This document shows, piece by piece, positions 1 through 12,600 of a DNA stretch of 64,000 nucleotides. The stretch spans positions 181,099 through 245,098 of the forward strand of contig QLIY01000032.1 of assembly GCA_003260075.1 (NCBI GenBank), read 5' to 3'. How positions within the stretch are numbered: position 1 is the stretch's first letter; every line of letters starts with the position of its first letter. The stretch comes from Phallusia mammillata (taxonomy: Eukaryota; Chordata; Ascidiacea; Phlebobranchia; Ascidiidae). The notes under the pieces are model-generated. The model searched no databases. It had not been told where the DNA came from and worked only from the letters and a program-made list of their open reading frames with translations. The position numbers and the translations under genes were made by a program.

Positions 1-1139
1 GAATAAGTTTGATTCCAGCCTTGTCATTACTAACTTTGGTGGGTAAAATCTTTTTCATCTTGCTTAAATTCCAAAGAAAATTGTAACCAACTTCACTACA
101 TTTGCAGCTTTGAAAGTTCTTAAACAGCTACAACCCACAATACAAACCTACCTCCACTGATAACAATATATGGTGCTCATTTTTAACATGATTTTTTAAA
201 TTGAGCATGATAAACAATACATAAAAACATAAGTCACCTCCCGCTTAGCTTTTCCACTAATTTTTACTTTCAACTAAAATTCACGAAGCAGTTACAGTAA
301 AATGTCTAAGACTACACTTATTTTGTTTTAAACGCTCACAAAAATATGCAAAATAAAGCTATATTTTTATATCTGCTGTCGCAAGCAATAAGTACATGAA
401 AAATGTAAACCAATTTTTAACAAGATACAAGAACAAAGATATTTGGTTTAATTACATGCTCAACTGTAGCTATCGCAGTGGCAGTCAATTAAATTGCGTA
501 GGCTTTAATTTTCACAAAGGCAAATCAAAGTTTCTGTTTAATTGTTATTAGAGCGGCCTGTTACTAAAAAAAAGTTATTCAAGCAAAACAAACTACATCG
601 CAAATATTGTTTGCAACGAAAAACTGGTACATAGCTTAAAAACTGTAAAATGAAACTTTGTCGATTCTGTTGCCTGAAGTTCCGTCTTGAACACCGGGAA
701 ACCACCGAACATTTTCCCGGGTGAATCCAGAAATAGCTCTTGGGCACAAGCAGTGGATTATGAAATCCTGCAACTTGGGCCTACGGTAGTTGTGTTTTTT
801 TAATTCTGAATTTTCTTATCTTTTTTCTGGTGGTCAAGCTGTAGTGTAGTGGTTGACACGAAAAAGGATTATACGTAATCTATAAATTAGAAATAACTGT
901 AATGCCGTTGCTTAAACATGAAGCAATTGTCATTTGAACGTAGCATATTTTTCTCAGGCATAAATTTGTTCGTGTTCGTGTGATGGGGTTTAAATCGCTA
1001 CTTGCTATTTGAGTCAGAAAACGTGTTTTCTAACCTGGTATTGCGGCCTCTCTATGATAAATTGGTAAAGCGCCAAAAATTAAAATAATTTGTCTTTCAT
1101 TCTGCGTGGATAGATTTTCATTCTGCGTGGATAGAAGGG
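1..1139. other. No gene recognised (left edge)
   Basis: AT-rich sequence with only short open frames that resemble no family. I see no splice-bounded exon, RNA gene or clear element here. It could be intron or 3' flank of a gene lying to the left. Confidence 0.4.
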
Positions 1140-1147
1140 GTAAAAAG

Positions 1148-1700
1148 CAGGAGTCGAACCGCTTGTCATATGGGTTCAGGTTCGGTTCGGGTTCACTTGG
1201 TTTTGTTTTTAAGGGTTCGGGTTCGGTTCAGGTTTTGAAAAATGTATATTTTCAGGTTCGGGTTTTTAAAAATGTATATTTTCAGGTTCGGGTTTTGTTC
1301 CGGTTTGAGCAATGTATCAGGTTCGAACCGGTTTGCGGGTTTTTAAACCGGTTCAAATTTTTATTTGTTTCAATTTAATTCTGAACATCATCAATCTGGC
1401 CTTATCAAACCCCCCAAAAAATTTGCCCGTGCACCGTTATTTTTGACACGCCCTATAAGTGTTATCTTGCGTATTCTTCACTGCGTTGTTTTTTAAAAAA
1501 ATCACAAAATATAAAAACAGACTGCATTTTTTGCTGGTTCGGTTCCGGTTCGGGTCCAACGCCAAACAAAATATGGGGTTCAACTCCGGTTCGGGTTTTT
1601 AGAAAATCGTAATTAGCGGTTCGGGTTCGGTTCGGGTTTAATGAAATTAACCGCTCAAACCGGTTCGCGGGTTCGGGTTCAGTTCCGGTTCGACTCCCTG
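1148..1700. mobile_element. hAT-type non-autonomous element rich in GGTTCGGG
   Basis: The left end reads CAGGAGTCGAACCG and the right end CGGTTCGACTCCCTG, an imperfect terminal inverted repeat. The element is flanked by a perfect 8-bp target duplication, GTAAAAAG, at 1140-1147 and 1701-1708. Eight-base duplications and CAGGG-type ends are typical of the hAT superfamily. The interior is dominated by degenerate GGTTCGGG units, and no transposase frame is present. Confidence 0.8.
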
Positions 1701-1708
1701 GTAAAAAG

Positions 1709-2728
1709 GGTTCTAGGGGGTTTATAGTTTTAAAGAATTATGCCACTCTATACAGAAACCTTGTTGATTATAACAATTCTCGATCATGGCACAACTTAAA
1801 ACCTTTCTTAAACTGTCTTCTTTATGAGCAACACAAACTGCAATAACATATCTTCCATAAGAATCAATAAAAGCACAGAAAAATCAAACAGCTTGCGAAT
1901 GACAATGACATGCGGAAGGCAACATTATTTGTAGCGCATCTATTTCCTTGTTCTACCCACAAGGCAACACTACACTTCTTTACTTTGCACATAAATTTTA
2001 GTTTGTTTAACTGATTTATTACGAGCAACGCCCTGGCCAGTATGTCATTTAATGTTTGAAGACCATAAAAATACGGACACACCATACAGCTACGATGTAT
2101 CATACACAGAAATACTAGCGGCAAAGTCATATTTACGGCTTCAAAGCGGATGAAAGACTGCAGAATGTAGTCATCCCACGCCACGAAGCGGTGAGAATAT
2201 GGTTGTCAGGAAACTATGTTTTTCTATATTTATTTTATACCCTGTAGACGTATAACCTGTATTTTATGTTCTCTATGACAGCCTAAAAGTAAAAAAAAAC
2301 GATACAACATTAATTCTTCGTTGTTCCATTGGCTCAAAGAACAAAATAAAACACGTACAGTTACCGAAATGTTTGAACTATAAAGCATGTCGCTTCTTAC
2401 GTCTATTTGGGTCGTTATTTTATCATTAAACTTATGGATAGATCCGTATATAGTGCTGTTGCAAAGCAAAACAGTGTTTCAAGGAAAATGCACAACTATT
2501 GAAAGTCAGCACTTGTGCATGGTTGATGTTTATATTTGTAATGATACTCCAAACGTTTAGATTAATTGAGGCTGGCTTTCGGAACGGAGATTCGAACGAG
2601 ATCGTTAACTTGTGTAAATCGATGGACTACATTTTCAGTGGCGCCGTAACTGCAGTCAAAAGTCGTTTGATTTCTTAAACTGTGACACTTTTCCGCTCCA
2701 GATATTTCTATACTTCGATATGCATTAA
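1709..2728. other. No gene recognised
   Basis: About 1 kb without a supported exon. Minus-strand open frames near 1864-2184 and 2230-2469 have unconvincing composition and match nothing I know. No tRNA-like or inverted-repeat structure was found. Confidence 0.35.
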
Positions 2729-2968
2729 TTATTCAACAACATAATGGTTTTCTGGGACTACAAGCGGAGTGAATGTATAAGTTACATCGAGAGATGATAG
2801 GGCATCCGTCGCAACATTATTGTTGCTATAAACATCGTCGATAGGAAACCACACAGTTCCGGCATACGTCTTCACAACGTCTACATTAATTTGATTTGTT
2901 TGCAAACATCCGTCAACTTGACAAATAGACGAAAACTGACGCCAACTAATGTTTTCTGGTTTATGCAA
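2729..2968 (-). CDS. Possible terminal exon of an unidentified gene
   Basis: An open minus-strand frame of about 79 codons ends at TAA (2729-2731). Its residue mix (SICQVDGCLQTNQINVDVV, then TVWFPIDDVYSNNN) looks more protein-like than the neighbouring frames, with two Cys close together and balanced polar and hydrophobic residues. I recognise no domain and find no convincing partner exon further up the minus strand. It may be a last exon, a pseudogene remnant or chance. Confidence 0.2.
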   Translation of the reverse strand: MHKPENISWRQFSSICQVDGCLQTNQINVDVVKTYAGTVWFPIDDVYSNNNVATDALSSLDVTYTFTPLVVPENHYVVE

Positions 2969-3339
2969 GGCTTGGTTGAATGGAATTGAAGTTTTTATAT
3001 CGCAGAGTATGTTGTGTTTTCGTATAGCAACTGATGCGAAACCATTATTCTCTTTTGCTCAAGACGGTCTGTTTTTGTATTGGCCAAATACCTAAATAAT
3101 GGGTAAAATCCTGGTGAATTTGTGATTTACTTGCTTCAGACCTAACTACTTGCTTCAGAGCTATTTTGCCTAATAAACTATTTGTCTAATTTTAATCCCT
3201 TTAGTGTTGCCCTTTTAACACTGAAGAGGCTTTTATATGCGAAATATATTTATTACCAATAAGATAGCCGACTGATTTAACCTGAAATTAACGTTTCCAA
3301 ACTTCTGATAAAAGTTGCGCATAGCATAATATAAAATAG

Positions 3340-3456
3340 ACACGTGACCCGATAACCTATGTTTTTCTGGTGTTCTTGCTGCGTACGTATAACTGTCCAA
3401 CAATGGAACTGTGATGATGAAAGGACTGCAAATAAATTTGACTTTGACTTGTTTGT
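3340..3456 (+). repeat. Short retroelement 3' end with TGACTT tail
   Basis: The segment shares ordered words with another at 49985-50143: GATAACCTAT or similar, GTGTTCTTGCTG or similar, ACAATGG, and a tail of TTGACTTTGACTTG. A simple TGACTT tail at the 3' end is typical of SINE or LINE copies. The copy is truncated. Confidence 0.4.
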
Positions 3457-3674
3457 TAAAACAGATGCCCATCCCACACTGCACCTTCGATCTGACCGAC
3501 AGCATGTGGCATCAGTCAATATATCAAATACTTAATCCACCCTTGGGACAAGCAGTTGGACTTGCCCGATACGCGTGGTGTGAAAGGATGGTAATTGGAA
3601 TCGTTTGGCCGTGTCATGTCCGACCCGTGGCCCGCTCACGTCGCCATAACGTAATTTGCGGGAGAAGGGAAAGG

Positions 3675-6600
3675 ATGTATATTCACACGAAGATGCGGAA
3701 TCCGATTTTGTTGTTGATTTGCTTCGCGGCCTGCTACGCCAAGTGAGTTCTCTACTGTTTATCTTTTAACGATAAAAATGAAGTGCAATATATAAGCTGT
3801 TGCTGCCAGGTATAATATCAACATAATATGTTATAACAATTGCCAGAAGAGCTTTATATAGTCGTTCGGTGCAACATGTTTACTAAAACTTACTAACTAA
3901 GTCTTGCGGTAAGTTAATATTTAGATTATTGAGTTGCGTTAAATTTATTTTCTTCCGGTGTAATAAACCGTAGCAGCACAATTCCACTAACAACTTAACA
4001 AAGTCGGAAATAGCTGCGCAATGTTTGGACATTATTAAGCGCTATAATTAAGCAATGGGCGCAATTGTTGGATATATGATAAACGTTTGGTTATTTGTCC
4101 TACGCCTTGTGGTTTAATAAGAAACTGAAGATGCCAGTTAGGCAAAATAAATACTGATTCTGTTAGTTAGAATATATTTTCTATTGTCAGTTAAGCCCCG
4201 TGTTGGTCTAACGTAAACATTTTCGAGTAGGCTGGTGTTGATTTTAAAGTTTTAAAGTTGTTTTTCTTAAACAGCATTGGTTCCTTTTAATCTCATGTTT
4301 CTGAAAAAAATCAACGAAATGAAAATGGTGTTTTTGATCCAGCTGTGTCTAGACGCGTTCCTATACATAAAAAAAGTTTTCAAACAGTTTGTACCAAAGC
4401 GCTGTTCACGGTGTTTCAAAAATTAACATATGTCGTGACAAACACAATATTTGATGGGAAAATGAGAAATTTAATTGTATTGTGTGGGAAGTTTGTATCT
4501 CAGTACACGAACTTGTTGACTCAATTTCCCACGAGGGTTTCAACACGCATCACAGTTAACTCTGTACATATTGCTCTGCCAACATACAATACTGTTGTGG
4601 TTATAATCAGTCGAACACCGATGTTAAACTCAGTGATTTTTATTTTTTTTGCAGTCCTACGACTCTTCATTTAAATTAATTGTGCAACCTCGTAAAAATG
4701 AATGAGATTTTTTTTTAATTTCAAATCTCTATTTTTTGCTTCCTAAAGTGGATGTCTTTTAATTAAATTTACAATTCTAGTGAGTTCAAACATCATTTTT
4801 GGTTAGAAAACACAGACAATTAGGATTGTGTTAATAGCAAGAACTTTATAGTAATAAATAACAACTTCGTTGCTTCGTAATTGATTGTTTTTGTTTTTAC
4901 ATTCAGTGCATACAGATATTCCAGCGACAAGGCACCTACCAGCCATCGACCTTCATCCAACTTTCAAGGTCGTTGGAGACAACCGACGTCATTGATGGGT
5001 GACGGAGCTGGTGACGTTGATGACTTCTACCGCCAATACGAAGTACGTGCTGCTTAATTATACCCAAGAGATCGTCACATCTGATCTGGTTAATTCAATG
5101 TACTGGATAAACGTCTTAGCAGCTGTAGAGTAAAAACACGCTTGTCATGAAATAATTTCAAAGCATGAGAAAAGATTTAGCTACTTTAGGCAAGATAATG
5201 TTAAATTAATTATCTCAACAAATGTCTATGATTTTTAAAAGAAAATATTACAGTCGTTATACGGGTAAGGGGGGTGCAGTGGTGGGATTAAATTTTTTGT
5301 CAGCCGGTTCCATCACAAGCCCCCCCCCCAAGCATGAGAAAAGATTTAGCTACTTTAGGCAAGATAATGTTAAATTAGTTATCTCAACAAATGTCTATGA
5401 ATTTTAAAAGAAAATATTACAGTCGTTATACGGGTAAGGGGGGTACAGCGGTGGGATTCAATTTTTTTGTCAGCCGGTTCTATCACAAAAGTCATATTTT
5501 TTAACCGGTTCTGTTACAAAAAGTATATTCACAGTAACCAGTAATGCTAACCGGTTCGGTGATCTCAATAATATTTCGTCAGACGGTTCTATAGAACCGG
5601 TGCGAACCGGCTGAATCCCACCAGTGGGACATTTTATACAGAACATTTTATTGTTGCTAATCCTTAATCGCACGCGGTAATTCTCAACCCTTTGAAGTTT
5701 GGGCCCCCTCTAAGTTACCCTTAAACCAATGATCCCCGCTCAACAATACAAATGTAAAGTTCTGTGCATTACGAAGCAAAAGAACGTAATTCTCAAAGGA
5801 AAATAGCCCCCCCCCCCTTCTATAGAACCGGTGCGAACCGGCTGAATCCCACCACTGGGTATACAGAACATTTGCTTGTCGCTAATCCTTAATCGCACGC
5901 GGTAATTCTTTGAAGTTTGGGCCCCCTCTAGTTACCCTTAAAACCCGTGGCCCCCATCACACCAATACAAATGTAAAGTTCTGTGCATCACGAAGACAAA
6001 AGAACGGAATTCTCAAAGGAAAATAGCTTACTCAACGCTCGAATGTTATCATTTTGAACGGAAATCATTTTGACCATTTGGGGGTGCTGAAATTCGCACG
6101 TATCTTTTGCTGTTGTATACTGGTGGTTGTGGGCAGTGGTCCGGCGCACCTGGCCCATATACAGACATAAAAAAACCCGGGAGTGTCCTGGATTCGAACC
6201 CAGTGAAAAAAATAATATTGGTGGTTGTTATCATACATGGCCTACAGTGCTTTCCTAAAAAAACACCTTTTCGCCGAGAAGCGATAAAGCCTGATGAAGC
6301 ATGGGCGCCGGCAGAAAATTTTGCAAGAGGGGGCAAATCAAGAATTTGTTACATATGAAGCCATAAATCGTGTACTTCACAATTGAGTTGCCTAAAAGTT
6401 AAAGNGGTGTAGAAACAAATCACATTTTCAGGCGCAAACTCAATAAGTAAGTCATTGTTTGTGGTCTTCGAAGTTTCAGGCCAATAACTTGCAATGCACA
6501 GCGTTACATTCAATCTGAACTTCCAAAGGGGGGCAAGTGCCCCCTCTTGCCCCTACGTGGCGGCGCCTATGTGATGAAGCCGACCTGTTTTGGACGTCGA

Positions 6601-9600
6601 TACGTCGATACGTCGGTATAAAATACAATTGCCACAAGAGCTTCATAAAGTTGATGTAAAAACGTTTTTCGCTCATTTACTTCCTGTGAAATTAAGTTCG
6701 TTTCACTTTAGGGCGACGTTGAGCCCACAGTAACAGGTTCCGGCAACAAACCAGTCCTGAAGACAGAAGAGGCCAAAGCCACATATTTCCTTGACAACCT
6801 TTTCAACGGCTACGACCAACGAATTCGTCCCCACCATAAAAGTAAGGTTTCGTAAACTCAGCTGCGATTCGTGCTGCGAAATCATGTCTTTTATTTGGAG
6901 TTAAGTACTTTTAAAGCGCTCTTGAGATATTCAAGATTGTATGGAATCGCTGTCGTCCAAACCGATTGGAGATAAAATATGGATTTTTATACATAATCAT
7001 GCTTAATATTGCGGGCATTTGATGAACATTTTACTTATCGTATAAATATTCCAACAAATATTACCCTGGGGCGTTTTGTTAGCGTTTTATTACATAGTCT
7101 GTTATATTACTCAACGTGATGAAATGTATTAAAACTGGGTGTAACAACACTTATGAAGGTCGCCGAGTCAATGTTACAATCAATATATACGTCAACACCA
7201 TGTACGGCGTACAACTCTCAACGATGGTAAGAATCGTCACTTATACGTAGCCGCCAAAGTACAACACACCAACTAATAAAATTTAACCCTTCCATCGCAT
7301 TGCTTATGCATGTCACCGTAAATTTACTTTTATTTTACTCCTAATTTATTTGCCTCACATATTTTATTTTTGCATGACTTTTTCTTTCTGCATTTTGCCT
7401 CTGACGTTGTTTGCACGTGCGTCTGACGTCATCAGAACGCCCTGTAAACGTCACAGTTAGCATTTACGTCAACAGTTTTGGATCAATTGCGGAAACGACA
7501 ATGGTGAGTCCAGTAGCGGATACATTATGGCGCCTAATAACGTAAGATTTTAAACATAACCCGTCTAAAAGACCCACATTCCCAATTTTAAATTTAAAAG
7601 CTGCCTTTGTTTCCCTACATCAGTGGTTCCCAACAGGGGAGAAATTCCTTGTAAGTGAGGAATTTTAAAACTGCAGGGAGAAATTCACTTTAATATGTAC
7701 ATGGTTCGTAAATAGACACTTTAGCTCTGGGAATATAACCTGTAAAGTCAGTAAAAGACCCAATTTTAAATGATCATTTTATGGTTTACCATCCACTATG
7801 TATATTGGGGAGGAATGAAAATGTTTTAAATTTTTAAGTGGCGAATTCGACGAAAAAGGTTGTGAGCCACGGCTCTGCATGATTTTTTTAACCTATAATG
7901 AAAATCTACCGAAAAATGAATTTTGTTACTTTGTACCAAATACGGCACACAATTCGGAACCCCCCCCCCCCAAGGTTGTGAGCCACGGCCCTGCATGATT
8001 TTTTTTTTTTTTTTAGATTTTTCTTTAATGAAAATCTACCGAAAAACGAGTTTTGTTACTTTGTACCAAATACGGCACACAATTCGGAACTAAAACACCT
8101 TAACGAAGCGAAGTCATTAAAATTTTATCCCCTCTGCATTAAATTTCTGCGTAACCGGATGACAGTTGTATCGGGTAACTCCCTATACCGCGACAGGATT
8201 ACCGTCTTAATATCTTTCTACGATGTCGATGGAACGACCCGCGTCTTGCGTTCGTGGATTATGAGGAAGAGGCGATTGCCCTGCATCCTTCTATGTTGGA
8301 GGAAATATGGAGACCTGATATATTCTTCGCCAACGAGAAACACGCCAATTTTCACAAGGTGAATTTGATTGGTTGTGCGCTTGTGTGAGAGTTTAATCTA
8401 AAGGGAAAACGATTTTGGTGGTCAGCACAGAAAATAATCTTAAAGCAAAAACTTGTTTGCATGAAACAAGCACATCACATTTGATTGAAAAAGTTGGTGT
8501 TTAAGATTCCAAAACATTACTTTTATGAAGTTTTCAACCAGGGCTACTCAAACTTTCTTGCTCTGCGACCCCAATTTAAAACAGAAATTTCTACGCGACC
8601 CCTTGATGGGTATGATGTAAAAAATACTTATATTTGATATATATAGCATCTAATGGCGTTTAAAAAGCCTAAATTAATTTCTAACTTGATACACAGATTG
8701 ACAGTCTTAGTTTTTATGACGTCATAATCAATATTGTGACGTTTATGGCATCTGCTTTTTCGCATTGTTTGCACACAATAGGCATAAAAAAGATCTGGCG
8801 CATATGGCTACTAGGCTGGTAATACTTTTTAAGTTCCACAAAATGTGTTTAGAGCAGTTTGAACACACGGGAAAACAATAAATGTTTAAACAATAAATGT
8901 ACGCACGTATAACATTTATTGTGACTGACATAATAACCCATAATGTTTCGCGACCCCAATATTATATTACGCTTCCCCAATTGGGGTCGCGACCCACAGT
9001 TTGAGAAGCCCTGTTGTAAACAACCTTTAATCGTCCGGTAATTGTATTTTTATCATCCCGCGTTTTGACATCGTATTCGTTTTGACATCATAGTCTTCAT
9101 TGCATTTTATGAATTATGCCTGGCAAAAACACTATATTTATTAGGTCCTGTTTGCAACAAATTGCATTTACTATTCGAACACTTTCCCAACAGATATGTC
9201 TTTCTATCTAAAAGTTTATCAATTGTTTACCTTTGCAGGTGACGACTGAAAACAAGCTTCTTCGGGTTTACAAGAACGGCGACATTTATTCGAGTATCCG
9301 GTTGACTCTGACCCTCGCTTGTGCGATGCACTTGCAAAACTTTCCTATGGACATTCAAACCTGCAAGATGCAATTAGAAAGTTGTGAGTGATATGCTGAA
9401 GTAGTAACAGCAATGCGCTATATAAGCTTTAAACGCTTCAGGGTTGATCCCAGTTACAAAATTATGTTCATCTTAACTAATACTACAGTATTCGATCTGG
9501 CGATCCTCTACTACGAAGCTGACATGTGCAGCATACGAGGCATGCAATGGTGCTTGTGATTCAACTTTCGGTGGATTCTCCACTGAGCCTGTGTAGCTCA

Positions 9601-12600
9601 GTTGGTAGAACGCGAGTACTGGAAAGACTCCTGTCGTGGGTTCGAATCCTACCGCAGGCTAGATTTGTGTAGCTAATGCTGTTCCGTTTAGAAGTGCTTG
9701 GTGGTTGGCTGGTTCGGTATGGCGCCTTCAATGGGCCTGGCGTTCTGTGATTTAGAAGAGCTTTAATTATCAATAGATCTATTTCGTATTTAAAAACGAG
9801 TCTTATACTGTTTCTGTGATAGCCATGTTTTATTCCTCTTCAAACATAATTTTTGGTTTAGTTAAACTATTATGTTTTACACAAAACTTAAACCGATGGT
9901 AACATTCATTGATAAGTTTCTCTGTAACAACGTTGATAAAATTATAAAACACATTCAATGCGTTCGGGTTAAAAGTCGGAATCCATATTTTCTCGCCATT
10001 TAGGTGGTCGCCTTGTTAGTTGCGGTCTATTTGCAAGCTTAATTACCGACGTGGGTCACTCCTCGTTAACGATTCTCTTGATGTTTTCCAATAAATCGAT
10101 TCTTGCCCTTCGTTTTCAATGTAGCAATTAATTAACCTGGAAAATTAGCCACAATTGGTAAAGCTCATTTTGCTTTACCATCTTCAATCAATTTTTATAT
10201 TTTAGGCCTACACTGGAAAACACAAAAAAGTGCTAACAAAATGCCGAAAATTATACACTGCAAAATTCTTTTTGTTTTAGGATTTTTTCTATATTGGCAG
10301 CAGTATCTTATAATTTACCTTAATTAAGTTAATAAAATATGCAAGTAATTTGGTAGATTTATGCAAGTAATTTGGTAGATTTTATGCATATTACTTTAAA
10401 CGTCTTTAATTTTAAACAACTAAATGTGTGTTCAAATCTTCACATTACAGTTGGCTACGATATGAGGGACCTTGCCTTCCAGTGGAAGAACGACGGAGTC
10501 GCGGTGCAAATGCCGGAAAGTTTAACTCTGCCACAATTCAAAATACTCGGATACAAACTCCAGTCGAGTCCCAAGGTTTATCAGACAGGTGAACGAAGCA
10601 ATAAGTGAAAGTGTTAGAAATTGTTTCCAGTCTGTGTCTTGCCATATGGGAATGCTTGGTGACCGGCTTGGTTCGGTATAACGCCTTCAGTGGGCCTGGC
10701 GATCTGTGATTTATATGCGTGTGCCGTGATCACTGGTCTGCATGGACACTTCAGGGGTGATCCAAATATAAATGTGTTCATCTTTGCTGTAAGAAATTAT
10801 TTCATACTGAAAGCGATTCCTGAATTCGGAGAGACAAAACCAATAAACAGCTTTTGTTGAAAACATGGGAATGTATATTGTTAAACAGTTAATTTTTTAA
10901 CTTAAACCAGGAGACGGCAACATTTTTTGCACTATGGACCGCTTTAAAACTTAAATTTTATCGCAGACCGGGCTTAAAAAGCAACAAATGTTCAACAACG
11001 AATATAAGCTCATAAGTTATAGAAACTTTGATTTAATGAAAAAGAAACGGCCTGGTAACGAACTCCTTACGGACCGGCACGTGGCCGCGAAACGGTGGTT
11101 GTTGGCCGCTGACCTATATAAGAAACACAGTAGTTTTGCACCTGAGGGGACTTTTTCTTATTGATGTATTTTAAAACCTTAAGAGGGAAATAAAACTTTC
11201 GCTTTTAAATAAAATTTTACAGTCCGTGTAAGGTTCCGCCCTTCCATCTTTGTTTAATTTAGTTTTGGCCATCTATTACTTGGGAAAACATAGTACGCGA
11301 TTTTGGGATCCTAATGCAGAAAAATAGGTTTTAATTTAACAAAGTAATAAAGATTTGTGGCCTAAACTTTCTTTCTGGCAATACTATTCTGGTCGATACT
11401 ACAATGAAACATCAACCGGGCTCACATGCTTGTGGGGTTACATCATTATTTATGCAGTAGATTATCCATGCTTATCCATTTATTTCAAAGAAAATTAAAT
11501 AATCTTTCTCCTGAGATCATAAAGTCCCATTTAGGTGGACACAAAGGAATTGTAAGCCTATCGATCTAAGTTAATTGTACATTACGTCATTTACTGTGTT
11601 GTTTTTACAAAGTTCAATTTAGGAAATGCAAACATTTTTTTTAGCACGGAAATTTAGGCTGCATCGCAAATATTTTAGGTTTAGCAAGAACTAACTTGTT
11701 TTAAAAACTTAAAAAATTGCCTTTTTAACCTTCTTTGTTTCTGACTGATAGGGTTCCACTAATATTAATAGTGCATACAGTTCTGCATAAAATTCAATTT
11801 GCTGATATTTTTCTTATTCTTTTATTTTTTTATTTAATTTATTTCCAGGTTCATTTACTTGCATTGAAGTGATATTTATCTTGAAGCGTGAAATGGGATA
11901 TTATCTCATCCAGACTTACGTTCCCTCAACTTTGATTGTCATCCTCTCGTGGGTTTCATTCTGGATCAACATGGACGCCGCTCCTGCAAGAACCGCGCTC
12001 GGAATCACAACAGTGCTCACTATGACGACACAAAGCTCAGGAGCGCGCGCATCTTTACCAAAGGTTCGAATAATATCCCAGTTTGTGAGACTGATTCAGA
12101 ACCCTTACATCACTTTCGAGAAAAATTTTTTTTTTTTTGAAACACTTTATTAGTCTTACTCTTGGCTTAAAATAACGGATATGCCTCGTTCAGCTGCAGA
12201 CAGCACACTGTTTTCGACCGAAAATCGGGGCAGCTGGTGACAAGACATAGGCTGTATTTGGCTTGTGTGGCCATCCAACGGCACTCCAGTTTGTTGGGAG
12301 TAACAGGGTAAAAAGCCATACCTCGCCTAGTCTGTGCGATGCCGCAACTAGGCATTCACTATACAGAGGAAACTGACTCACGATGACCAAACAACTGTTT
12401 GGGAACCAAAGTGAAGTCGTCGCAGTGTCACAGTATCTGATAATGGGTCAAAAACAGTGTGCACTATCCGCAGCTTATCATCCATTGGCTTGATCATTTT
12501 ACATGTCTTGTTAAGTTTTGTCAAAACTAAAAACAAAAATTTTTTGGCAGGTTTCTTACGTAAAAGCTATTGATGTGTGGATGGCGGTTTGTCTACTTTT

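Noticed and set aside
5222-5407. Short plus-strand open frame at the repeated CATGAGAAAAGATTTAGC segment
   Set aside because: The segment is a C-tract re-copy in a GlyR intron with no splice sites.
6049-6358. Overlapping open frames as coding exons
   Set aside because: Both strands are open over a repetitive segment with a tRNA B-box-like word (GGATTCGAACCC). It lies inside a GlyR intron and no protein family is seen.
9587-9659. Functional tRNA gene
   Set aside because: The anticodon arm is imperfect, and the same head with a shared non-tRNA body recurs several times, so it is a SINE.
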